The notes beneath the pieces are model-generated. The model saw only the letters and a program-made list of their open reading frames with translations. It was not told the origin of the DNA and did no database searches. The position numbers and the translations under genes are program-made. Shown here in pieces: positions 7,189 to 14,309 of a stretch of DNA of 23,976 bases (position 1 is the stretch's first letter; each line of letters starts with the position of its first letter). The DNA is taken from the NCBI GenBank assembly GCA_036500145.1, contig DASYCO010000049.1, positions 1 through 23,976 of the forward strand, in the 5' to 3' direction. The DNA is from CAMAVH01 sp036500145 (lineage in GTDB: Bacteria; Pseudomonadota; Alphaproteobacteria; SMXQ01).

Positions 7189-9447
7189 ATGGCCAACCGC
7201 AACGAAGAGATCGAGAAACGGCTGCAGGCCACCTTCCGCATCGAGGCGGAAGGGCATCTCCAGGCCATCAACGCCGAGCTCGATTCCCTCGTTGCCGAGT
7301 CCGTTCCGCCCGAGCTCGCGCAGGCGAGCCTGGAGATCCTGTTCCGGACCATGCACACGCTGAAGGGCGCCGCACGCTCCGTCGGCTTCTCCACCATCGA
7401 GGCGCTGTGCCAGCGCTGCGAGGCGGTGCTGAGCGACGCGACGAAGCGGCGCATCGCCGCCACGCCGGCCATGTTCGCCATCCTGCGCGACGCGACCGAC
7501 GGGCTGGCGGTCCTGCTGTCCAGCGCCCTGCCGCCGGACCGGCTCGACCAGATATTCGCCGGCCTCGCGCAATTCTCCCCCCAGTCCTTCGGGGCGGCCA
7601 TTGCGCCGCCCCCTCTTGCGCCCGCGTCCCCCGTCGCCAAGCCGGCTTCCAGGCCCGAGCCGGAGCCCGCCCCCGCGCCGCCGCCAAGCCCGACGCCCGC
7701 GCGCGCCGCCCCGCGCGTCCAGGCCAGCGCGACTCCCGTGCCTGAAGCGGCAGAGAGCATCCGCGTCGAAGTCAGCCGCCTGGACCGCCTCGTCACCCTG
7801 ACCGAAGACCTGCTCATCCCCAAGCTCGTCGCCAGCGAGCGGATGCGCCTGGCCCGCGACCTGCTCAACGAGGTCCGCCATCTCCGCTCGGCCCTGCCCG
7901 TGCAGCCGCAGGCGGCACGGCGCGGCGACGGAACCGACGCCGACGAGGTCCTGGGCCACGTCGAGGCCATGGCGCAGCAGCTGTCGCTGTCCTTGGCCGA
8001 GGACTACAAGGCGCTCGGCACGGTGGTCGACAACCTGGTCGGCGAGACGCGGCGCGCGCGCATGATGCCGGCCGCCAGCATCCTGGAGGCCTTTCCGCGC
8101 ATGGTCCGCGACCTCTGCCGCGAAACCGGCAAGGACGTCACGTGGCGCGCGACCGGCGCCGACGTGGAGATCGACCGCAAGATCCTCGACATCGTCAAGG
8201 ACCCGCTGATCCACCTCGTGCGCAACGCCGTCGACCATGGCATCGAGACGCCGAACGACCGCGTCGCCGCCGGCAAGCCCGCGCGCGGCAACGTCTCCCT
8301 CCACATCGAATCGCTCGACGAAGGCCATGTCCGGATCGAGATCGCCGACGACGGCCAGGGCATGGGAACTTCCGAAATAAGGGAGGCGGCGCTCCGCTCG
8401 CGCACCCTAACGCCCGACGAAATCGGCACGCTCGACGACGGCGCGATCCTTGAGCTCGCCTTCCATGCCGGCGTCAGCACCAGCCCGGTCATCTCCAGCC
8501 TGTCCGGCCACGGCCTTGGCCTCTCCATCGTCCGCGAGCGGGTCGAGCGCCTGGACGGCAAGGTCCGCATCGCGCGCTCCTCCGCGCAGGGCACCACGAT
8601 CCAGATCGACCTGCCGGTCAGCATCGCGACCTATCGCGGCCTGCTCGTCGACGTGAGCGGAGCCGCGCTGCTCTGGCCGCTCGATTCGGTCGAACGCGCC
8701 ATCGGCGTGCCGGCCGACGCCGTGCAGGAGGCCCTGTCCTCGCGGCTGTTCGTCTACGAGAACGAGACGCTGCCTTTCGTCCGCCTGGCCTCGGTGCTGG
8801 GCCTGAGCCGCCTGGACCAGGGCGGCGCGGCCAAGACCTTCCCCTGCATCGTCGCCAAGGCCGGCGACAAGCGGGGCGTCTTCCTCGTCGACGGAATCGC
8901 CGGCGAGCACGAGGTCCTGATCAAGGACCTGCAATCGCCGCTCCGCCGCCTGCGCAACGTCGCCGCGGTGGGGCTCATGGGCACGGGAGAGCTCGTCCTC
9001 GTCCTGCGTCCGTCGGACATCCTGCAGTCCATGCATCTCGTCGGCACGGAGCATGGCGCCGACGCCGCTGCGGCCGAAGTCCGCACGCGCCGCATCCTCG
9101 TCGTCGACGATTCGATCACGACCCGGACGATGGAGCGCAACCTCTTCGAAAGCGCCGGATACCGCGTGCGCGTCGCCGCCGACGGGCTCGAGGCGTGGAA
9201 CCTGCTGCAGGCGGAGGAGATTGACCTCGTCGTCTCCGATATCGACATGCCGAGGATGAACGGCTTCGAGCTGACCGCGCGCATCCGATCGGAGCAGAAG
9301 ACCTCCGCCCTGCCGATCGTGCTGGTGACGGCGCTGGAATCGCGCGAGGACAAGAAGCGCGGCATCGAAGTCGGCGCCAACGCCTACGTCCTCAAGTCGA
9401 CGTTCGACCAGTCGAACCTGATAGAGATCGTGGGGCGGCTGCTATGA
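7189..9447 (+). CDS. cheA: Hybrid chemotaxis kinase CheA-REC (WspE-like)
   Basis: This 752-residue kinase starts with an Hpt (P1) domain whose phospho-acceptor is His56 in FRTMHTLKGAARS. A Pro/Ala-rich linker (about 135-190) replaces a recognisable CheY-binding P2 domain. The dimerisation helices follow (about 195-275). The ATPase has N-box HLVRNAVDHGIE (342-353), IADDGQGMG (385-393) and GHGLGLSIV (from 440). A CheW-like P5 domain (about 475-610) binds the adaptors. The C-terminal receiver (about 634-752) has VVDDSITTR and phospho-acceptor Asp684 in VVSDIDMPRMNGF, with a Lys late in the domain. CheA-REC fusions are typical of Wsp and Che3 systems, where the receiver modulates or relays phosphate. 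It begins 9 bases after the MCP gene and overlaps cheB by 4 bases. Confidence 0.94.
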   Translation: MANRNEEIEKRLQATFRIEAEGHLQAINAELDSLVAESVPPELAQASLEILFRTMHTLKGAARSVGFSTIEALCQRCEAVLSDATKRRIAATPAMFAILRDATDGLAVLLSSALPPDRLDQIFAGLAQFSPQSFGAAIAPPPLAPASPVAKPASRPEPEPAPAPPPSPTPARAAPRVQASATPVPEAAESIRVEVSRLDRLVTLTEDLLIPKLVASERMRLARDLLNEVRHLRSALPVQPQAARRGDGTDADEVLGHVEAMAQQLSLSLAEDYKALGTVVDNLVGETRRARMMPAASILEAFPRMVRDLCRETGKDVTWRATGADVEIDRKILDIVKDPLIHLVRNAVDHGIETPNDRVAAGKPARGNVSLHIESLDEGHVRIEIADDGQGMGTSEIREAALRSRTLTPDEIGTLDDGAILELAFHAGVSTSPVISSLSGHGLGLSIVRERVERLDGKVRIARSSAQGTTIQIDLPVSIATYRGLLVDVSGAALLWPLDSVERAIGVPADAVQEALSSRLFVYENETLPFVRLASVLGLSRLDQGGAAKTFPCIVAKAGDKRGVFLVDGIAGEHEVLIKDLQSPLRRLRNVAAVGLMGTGELVLVLRPSDILQSMHLVGTEHGADAAAAEVRTRRILVVDDSITTRTMERNLFESAGYRVRVAADGLEAWNLLQAEEIDLVVSDIDMPRMNGFELTARIRSEQKTSALPIVLVTALESREDKKRGIEVGANAYVLKSTFDQSNLIEIVGRLL

Positions 9448-10529
9448 ACGGCCCGGAGAAAAGCCCGATCCGGGTTCTGCTGGTCGAGGATTCCGCCGTC
9501 CAGCGCGAGATGCTGAGCATCATCCTCGAAGATGCCGGCGGGTTCGAGATCGTCGGCACCGCCGTCGACGGCATGGATGGCATCGAGAAGACCGGCCAGC
9601 TGCGCCCCGACATCGTGCTGATGGACTGCCACATGCCGCGCGCCAACGGCATCGAGGCGACGCAGCGCATCATGGAGACCTGCCCGACGCCGATCGTCAT
9701 CGTCAGCGCCAGCCTGCTGCCGGACGACGTGCAGATCACCTTCGACGCCATCAAGAGCGGCGCCCTCGCCGTCATGTCGAAGCCCGTCGCCTTTTCCGCC
9801 CCCGACCACGACAGGCAGGCGGCCGAGATGATCCAGACGCTGCGCCTGATGTCGGAAGTGAAGGTCGTCGGCCGCCGGATCGTGAAGAAGCCCGACATGC
9901 CCGCCGTGCGCGGCGCCGCCGCGACGTCGCGCGAGAAGATGCAGCTCGTGGCGATCGCCGGGTCGACCGGGGCCCCCGGCGTCATCGCCGACATCCTGAC
10001 CGCTGTCGCGCCCCAGCTCGACTGCCCCGCCCTGGTCGTGCAGCACATCGCGCGCGGCTTCATCCTCGGCTTCGCCGCCTGGCTCACCCAGAAGACGGGC
10101 CTGTCGGTGACCCTGCCGACCGAAGGCACCCTGGTGCAGCCCCGCTGCGTCTACCTGGCGCCCGACGACGTCCACATGGGCATCGGGGGCGACGGCCGCA
10201 TCCATCTCGTCGACGCGCCGCCGGAAGACGGCTTCCAGCCGTCGGCCAGCTACCTCTTTCGCTCCGTCGCGCAGGCCTACGGCAGGCGTAGTATGGGAAT
10301 ATTGCTGACCGGAATGGGGCGCGACGGCGCGTCCGGGCTGCTGGAACTCCGCAAGGCTGGCGGAATCACCGCGGTCCAGGACGAAGCCAGCTGCGTCGTG
10401 TTCGGCATGCCGCGCGAGGCCATCCGCCTTGACGCGGCGCAGCATGTGCTTTCACCGCAGCATCTGGCTGGCCTGATCGCCGCGAACGCCTCTCCGAGGA
10501 AGGACCGACGGGATGCCGACGCGAGATAA
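9444..10529 (+). CDS. cheB: CheB protein-glutamate methylesterase/deamidase (WspF-like)
   Basis: The protein has 361 residues. The N-terminal receiver (about 8-125) has VEDSAVQRE and phospho-acceptor Asp61 in LMDCHMPRANG. The C-terminal methylesterase domain (about 165-350) carries all three catalytic residues. Ser174 lies in AIAGSTGAPG, His201 in VVQHIARGF, and Asp294 in LTGMGRDGASG, followed by VQDEASCVVFGMP. It removes methyl groups from receptor glutamates when phosphorylated by CheA and so opposes CheR. The start codon overlaps the cheA stop (ATGA), ensuring coupled translation. In Wsp systems the equivalent WspF is the main brake on signalling. The gap to the next gene (102 bases with a strong hairpin) is the largest in the operon. 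Confidence 0.95.
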   Translation: MNGPEKSPIRVLLVEDSAVQREMLSIILEDAGGFEIVGTAVDGMDGIEKTGQLRPDIVLMDCHMPRANGIEATQRIMETCPTPIVIVSASLLPDDVQITFDAIKSGALAVMSKPVAFSAPDHDRQAAEMIQTLRLMSEVKVVGRRIVKKPDMPAVRGAAATSREKMQLVAIAGSTGAPGVIADILTAVAPQLDCPALVVQHIARGFILGFAAWLTQKTGLSVTLPTEGTLVQPRCVYLAPDDVHMGIGGDGRIHLVDAPPEDGFQPSASYLFRSVAQAYGRRSMGILLTGMGRDGASGLLELRKAGGITAVQDEASCVVFGMPREAIRLDAAQHVLSPQHLAGLIAANASPRKDRRDADAR

Positions 10530-10547
10530 CTGCGGTCGATTTGAGAA

Positions 10548-10575
10548 GGCGCGCCCCCCGCTGTGGCGGCGCGCC
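10548..10575 (+). terminator. Strong hairpin between cheB and the hybrid kinase gene
   Basis: Two copies of the self-complementary octamer GGCGCGCC (10548-10555 and 10568-10575) are separated by 12 bases. They can pair as an 8-bp all-GC stem; an inner CCGC/GCGG pair offers a competing fold. The hairpin begins 19 bases after the cheB stop and is not followed by a T-tract. It is more likely a partial terminator, attenuator or RNA-processing point than a full stop. It could set the hybrid kinase and REC-EAL genes at a different level from the array genes. Confidence 0.45.
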
Positions 10576-10631
10576 AGTACTGGCGAGGACAGGGTTGGTC
10601 CTTGCGCGAACGCTATCCGGGGGTATGCGAG

Positions 10632-12740
10632 ATGACGACGATCCTAGTCGTTGAAGACAGTCCGACGCAGGCACAGAAGCTCATCTGGCACCTCGAGGCC
10701 GAAGGCCTGCAGGTCGTCGCCGCGCCGACCGGCGAGCGGGCGCTCGAGATGCTCGACGAGACGGACGTCGACCTCGTCATCTCCGACATCATGATGCCCG
10801 GAATCTCGGGCTACGACCTCTGCCGGCGCATCAAGGCGAACGCCGACCACAAGCACATCCCGGTGATCCTGCTCACCACGCTGAAAGACCCGCTCGACAT
10901 CGTCCAGGGCCTCGAATCCGGCGCCGACAACTTCGTCACGAAGCCCTACGAGCCGGAACAGCTCCTCAAGCGGCTCAACACGGTCCTGGAGAACCGCCGC
11001 CTGGTCGCCGAAGGCAAGATCCGCGTCGGCTTCGAGGTCTCCTTCCTCGGCCGCCGCTTCGCCATCACCTCGGACCGCCAGCAGATCCTCGACCTGCTGA
11101 TCTCGACCTTCGAGCAGATCGTCGAGGCGAACCATGAGCTGGAACGGCGCCGCGAGGACCTGGCCGTCGCGCGGGCGCGGATCGAGAACTACGCGCGCCA
11201 GCTCGAGGAGAAGGTCGAGGTCACCGAGGCGAAGTACCAGACCATCCTGCAGAACATCGGCGACGCGATCGTCACCGTGGACCAGGACGGGCGCATCCTG
11301 ACCTTCAACCAGGCGGCCGAGCGGCTGTTCCAGCGCGACGCCAAGGACGCCATCGGCACCAATTCCGACGAGATCATCCATCTTCCCGAGAATCTGCCGC
11401 TGACCGCGGCGATGAAGCGCTACCTCGACCACGCGTCCAGCCTCTACGTCAACCGCGGGGCGCGCGAGATCACCGGCAAGCGCAAGGACGGCACGACCTT
11501 CCCCTTCGAAGTGGTGGTCACCGACGTCAGCATCGCCGGCGACTGGATGCTCTGCCTGTCGGGCCGCGACATCACCGACCAGAAGCAGCTTGAGGCCGAC
11601 TTGCGGCAGGCCCAGAAGATGGACGCCATCGGCCAGCTGACGGGCGGCATCTCGCACGACTTCAACAACCTCCTCACCGTCGTCATCGGCAACCTCCAGC
11701 TGCTGGAAGACAGCCTGACGCCGGATTCGAAGTCGGCGCAGTGGATGAAGTCCGCGCTCGGCGCCGCCATGCGCGGCGCCGACCTCACGAAGCGCCTGCT
11801 GGCCTTCGCGCGCAAGCAGGTGCTCGACCCCCAGGTCTGGAACGTCAACGAGCTGGTGCGCGGCATGGAAGACCTGCTGCGCCGTCCGCTCGGCGACAAC
11901 ATCGACTGCAAGCTCGACCTCGCGGCCAACCTGCCGCTCACCCGCATCGACCACAGCCAGCTCGAACATGCCTTGCTGAACCTCGTCATCAACGCGCGCG
12001 ACGCCATGGCGGCCGGCGGCCGGCTGACGATCGAGACGGGCAGCGAATCCCTCGACGCCGTCTATGCGGCGCGCCACGCAGAGGTGACGGCCGGGCCCTA
12101 CGTCATGATCGCCGTCTCCGACACCGGCGGCGGCATGCCCGCCGAAGTCATCGAGCGCGCCTTCGAGCCCTTCTTCACCACCAAGGGCGAGGGGCGCGGC
12201 ACCGGCCTCGGCCTGAGCATGGTCTACGGCTTCATCAAGCAGTCGGGCGGCCATATCAAGATCTACAGCGAAGTCGGCCACGGCACGACGATCAAGCTCT
12301 ACCTGCCGGTCGAGGAAGGCGCCCAGGTCGCCATGGCGGAAGCCCGCAACAGCGCCGTCCAGCTGGCGACGGCCGGCGAGACCATCCTCCTGGTGGAGGA
12401 CGACCCGGACGTACGCGACGTCGGCGCCAGCATCCTGGGACGGCTCGGCTACAAGGTCATCGAGGCGGAGAACGGCAAGGCGGCCATCGACATCCTGGAA
12501 AGCAACCAGAAGATCGACCTGCTGTTCACCGACATCATGATGAAAGGCGGCATGAGCGGCGTCGAGCTGTCGAACAAGGCGCGCGCCAAGTGGCCCAGGC
12601 TCAAGATCCTGTTCTGCTCGGGCTTCGCGGAAAGCGCCATCGCCGGGAACAAGTCCCTGGAGCCCGGCACCTATTTCATCAGCAAGCCCTACGACCGCAA
12701 GAAACTGTCGGAAATCCTGCGCAAGATCCTGGATCGTTAG
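10632..12740 (+). CDS. Hybrid histidine kinase REC-PAS-HisKA-HATPase-REC (CheS3-like)
   Basis: This 702-residue soluble kinase has no membrane segment. REC1 (about 1-120) has VVEDSPTQAQK and phospho-acceptor Asp52 in VISDIMMPGISGYD, with TKPYEPEQL at its end. A helical coiled-coil linker (about 150-200) leads to a PAS domain (about 203-320: ILQNIGDAIVTVDQDGRIL). HisKA has His342 in LTGGISHDFNNLL. The ATPase N-box NLVINARDAM sits near residue 450, followed by TGLGLSMVYGF. REC2 has Asp634 in FTDIMMKGGMSG. ATG 10632 was chosen over upstream in-frame codons because it directly precedes the receiver and has GGGGG 8 bases upstream. An N-terminal receiver as input suggests control by phosphate from CheA, as described for CheS3 of Rhodospirillum centenum (recalled from the literature). 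The REC-EAL gene follows 19 bases later. Confidence 0.9.
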   Translation: MTTILVVEDSPTQAQKLIWHLEAEGLQVVAAPTGERALEMLDETDVDLVISDIMMPGISGYDLCRRIKANADHKHIPVILLTTLKDPLDIVQGLESGADNFVTKPYEPEQLLKRLNTVLENRRLVAEGKIRVGFEVSFLGRRFAITSDRQQILDLLISTFEQIVEANHELERRREDLAVARARIENYARQLEEKVEVTEAKYQTILQNIGDAIVTVDQDGRILTFNQAAERLFQRDAKDAIGTNSDEIIHLPENLPLTAAMKRYLDHASSLYVNRGAREITGKRKDGTTFPFEVVVTDVSIAGDWMLCLSGRDITDQKQLEADLRQAQKMDAIGQLTGGISHDFNNLLTVVIGNLQLLEDSLTPDSKSAQWMKSALGAAMRGADLTKRLLAFARKQVLDPQVWNVNELVRGMEDLLRRPLGDNIDCKLDLAANLPLTRIDHSQLEHALLNLVINARDAMAAGGRLTIETGSESLDAVYAARHAEVTAGPYVMIAVSDTGGGMPAEVIERAFEPFFTTKGEGRGTGLGLSMVYGFIKQSGGHIKIYSEVGHGTTIKLYLPVEEGAQVAMAEARNSAVQLATAGETILLVEDDPDVRDVGASILGRLGYKVIEAENGKAAIDILESNQKIDLLFTDIMMKGGMSGVELSNKARAKWPRLKILFCSGFAESAIAGNKSLEPGTYFISKPYDRKKLSEILRKILDR

Positions 12741-12759
12741 TTTGAGGAAAGTGAGACCG

Positions 12760-13932
12760 ATGGGAGAGGCCAGCGAGAATCGCCTGCTGATCATCGACGA
12801 CGAGGCCCAGATTCGCAGCCTCGTCATCGACGTGGCGGAGATCGCCGGGTTCGCGGCTCAGGAGGCCGACGAGCCAGAGGCGTTCTTCGACGCCTGCGCC
12901 AGCTTCCAGCCCACCGTGATCGTGCTCGACCTGCAGATGCCGCAGGCCGACGGCATCGAGATCCTGCGCCGCCTGTCCCAGGACAAGGTCGTCGCCAAGG
13001 TGCTGCTGATCAGCGGCGTCGACCAGAAGGTCCTCAACACGGCGAAGCGCTTCGGCAGCGCCGAAGGGCTGCAGATGCTGGGCGCGCTGACCAAGCCGTT
13101 CGACCTCAACGAGCTGAAGGCCCTTCTCGCCAAGGCGCGGCGTGGCGCGCCGACGTTCGCGCGCGCCGACCTGGAGCGCGCCATCGACAACCGGGAGTTC
13201 GTCGTCTACTACCAGCCGAAGGTAAAGCTGGACGCGGAGAAGGCGCAGAAGATCGAGGGCGCCGAGGCGCTGGTGCGCTGGATGCACCCGCAGCACGGGC
13301 TGCTGCCGCCCGACAGCTTCATCCCGCTCGCCGAGCGGGAGAACGTCATCGGGCGCCTCACCGACCTGGTCCTGGACATCTCCTTCGACCATCTCCGCCT
13401 GTGCCTGAAGGCGAACCCCAGCCTGCTCCTCTCCGTCAACTTCGCGGCGCAGCTTCTCGACGACCTGGACATGCCGGACCGGCTGGCCCGGATGGCGCAG
13501 GACCGCGGGCTGCCGGCGGAGCAGATCATCCTGGAGATCACCGAGACCGGCGTCATGCGTGACGCCATACGGGTGATGGACGTGCTCACGCGCTTCCGGC
13601 TGAAGAACTTCGGCCTGTCCATGGACGATTTCGGGACCGGCTATTCGTCGCTCGTCCAGCTCTACCGCCTGCCCTTCAGCGAGCTGAAGATCGACAAGTC
13701 CTTCGTCATGGACGCCGATTCGAGCGAGGAGGCGCGCGCGATCATCCGCAGCGCGATCCTGCTCGGGCACGAGCTGAAGCTGAACGTCTGCGCCGAAGGC
13801 GTCGAGACGCAGTCCGCCCTGGACTTCCTCTACTCCCTCGGCTGCGACAAGGCGCAAGGCTACCTGATCGGCCGGCCGATGCCGGCGGACCGCTTCCTCG
13901 AGCTGCTGACGAACGAGGCGTCGTCCGACTGA
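12760..13932 (+). CDS. Response regulator with EAL domain (REC-EAL), probable c-di-GMP phosphodiesterase
   Basis: The protein has 390 residues. The receiver (about 5-125) has IIDDEAQIRS and phospho-acceptor Asp57 in VLDLQMPQADG, with LTKPFDLNEL near its end. The EAL domain (about 140-385) keeps the catalytic set known for active phosphodiesterases: Glu169 in EALVRW, the Asn in LSVNFA, Glu259 in LEITETGV, Asp289-Asp290 in DDFGTGYSS, Lys310 in ELKIDKSF, Glu346 in AEGVET and Gln366 in AQGYLIGRPMP. It should hydrolyse c-di-GMP to pGpG, with activity tuned by receiver phosphorylation, as in RocR- or VieA-type regulators. ATG 12760 was chosen because GAGGAAA lies 9 bases upstream; an earlier in-frame TTG at 12742 lacks a site. 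It is the last gene of the operon and the likely output of the chemosensory system. Confidence 0.93.
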   Translation: MGEASENRLLIIDDEAQIRSLVIDVAEIAGFAAQEADEPEAFFDACASFQPTVIVLDLQMPQADGIEILRRLSQDKVVAKVLLISGVDQKVLNTAKRFGSAEGLQMLGALTKPFDLNELKALLAKARRGAPTFARADLERAIDNREFVVYYQPKVKLDAEKAQKIEGAEALVRWMHPQHGLLPPDSFIPLAERENVIGRLTDLVLDISFDHLRLCLKANPSLLLSVNFAAQLLDDLDMPDRLARMAQDRGLPAEQIILEITETGVMRDAIRVMDVLTRFRLKNFGLSMDDFGTGYSSLVQLYRLPFSELKIDKSFVMDADSSEEARAIIRSAILLGHELKLNVCAEGVETQSALDFLYSLGCDKAQGYLIGRPMPADRFLELLTNEASSD

Positions 13933-14139
13933 GGCCTCGGCCAGGACAGGACGCGCGCGGTCCCTTCTCCCGAGCCAGGCACTCAGGCTCGTCTGCCCAT
14001 CCACTCCCGCTCACGGAACGGATTCACGCCCGACGAGAGGCGCCCGCGACGGCGTCTGAAACGTCGAATCCCAACATGACGCTCAACGTCGCGGTCCGTC
14101 CGACGAAATCGCGCAAGGCCATTTGGCCATCCGCAGATT

Positions 14140-14169
14140 TTGATATTGGATATAGGCAAATATGATTTG
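14140..14169 (+). promoter_or_regulatory. AT-rich operator/promoter-like site with inverted repeat
   Basis: CAAAT (14157-14161), ATG, ATTTG (14165-14169) forms a perfect 5-bp inverted repeat. It overlaps TATGAT (14161-14166), which could be a -10 box for TTGATA (14140-14145) with a short 15-base spacer. A TTTGATA direct repeat occurs at 14139 and 14166, 27 bases apart. The location about 140 bases upstream of an IclR gene suggests an autoregulatory operator, but it could also serve a distal promoter. Confidence 0.35.
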
Positions 14170-14238
14170 ATAATTGCGCAACGCGCGGCCCCACAAGGAT
14201 CGGCCCGCAAAGTCGCTCACGTGGGCTTCGGGCGTCGC

Positions 14239-14267
14239 TTGCCAAGGCGCGTATGCCGAGAGATAAC
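14239..14267 (+). promoter_or_regulatory. Candidate sigma-70 promoter of the second IclR gene
   Basis: TTGCCA (14239-14244) is followed by exactly 17 bases and GATAAC (14262-14267), matching consensus at five of six and four of six positions. Transcription would begin near 14274, inside a frame that could otherwise start at ATG 14253. This supports the downstream start at 14310 for the IclR protein. Confidence 0.4.
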
Positions 14268-14309
14268 CGAACTTATCTATCTTATGTATTAGTCAGGTTT
14301 GGAGGGCAT

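Larger units (their letters stand above)
13933..14309 (+). other. Intergenic region between the REC-EAL gene and the second IclR gene
   Basis: This 377-base gap begins GC-rich and contains a striking AT-rich patch at about 14136-14178 and another at 14262-14298. Open frames on the minus strand (within 13983-14245) have no ribosome site and no protein-like composition, so I call no gene. Inside the AT-rich patch is the perfect inverted repeat CAAAT-ATG-ATTTG, and before it GGCC-ATTT-GGCC at 14117-14128. These look like regulator-binding sites and are annotated or noted separately. No clear Rho-independent terminator for the chemosensory operon was found. Confidence 0.6.

Noticed and set aside
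5008..8328. Very long minus-strand open frame (1106 codons) opposite the MCP and cheA genes
   Set aside because: It lies antisense to two clear chemosensory genes, is rich in Arg/Asp/Gly/His as expected of GC-rich shadow frames, and has no domain I recognise.
10644..12827. 727-codon minus-strand frame opposite the hybrid kinase
   Set aside because: It is antisense to a gene with clear REC, PAS and kinase motifs, and its own sequence is low-complexity Asp/Gly/Arg/Leu.
13983..14245. Minus-strand small open frames between the REC-EAL and second IclR genes
   Set aside because: They have no ribosome sites and an arginine-rich composition typical of random GC-rich frames, and they run across the AT-rich regulatory patch.
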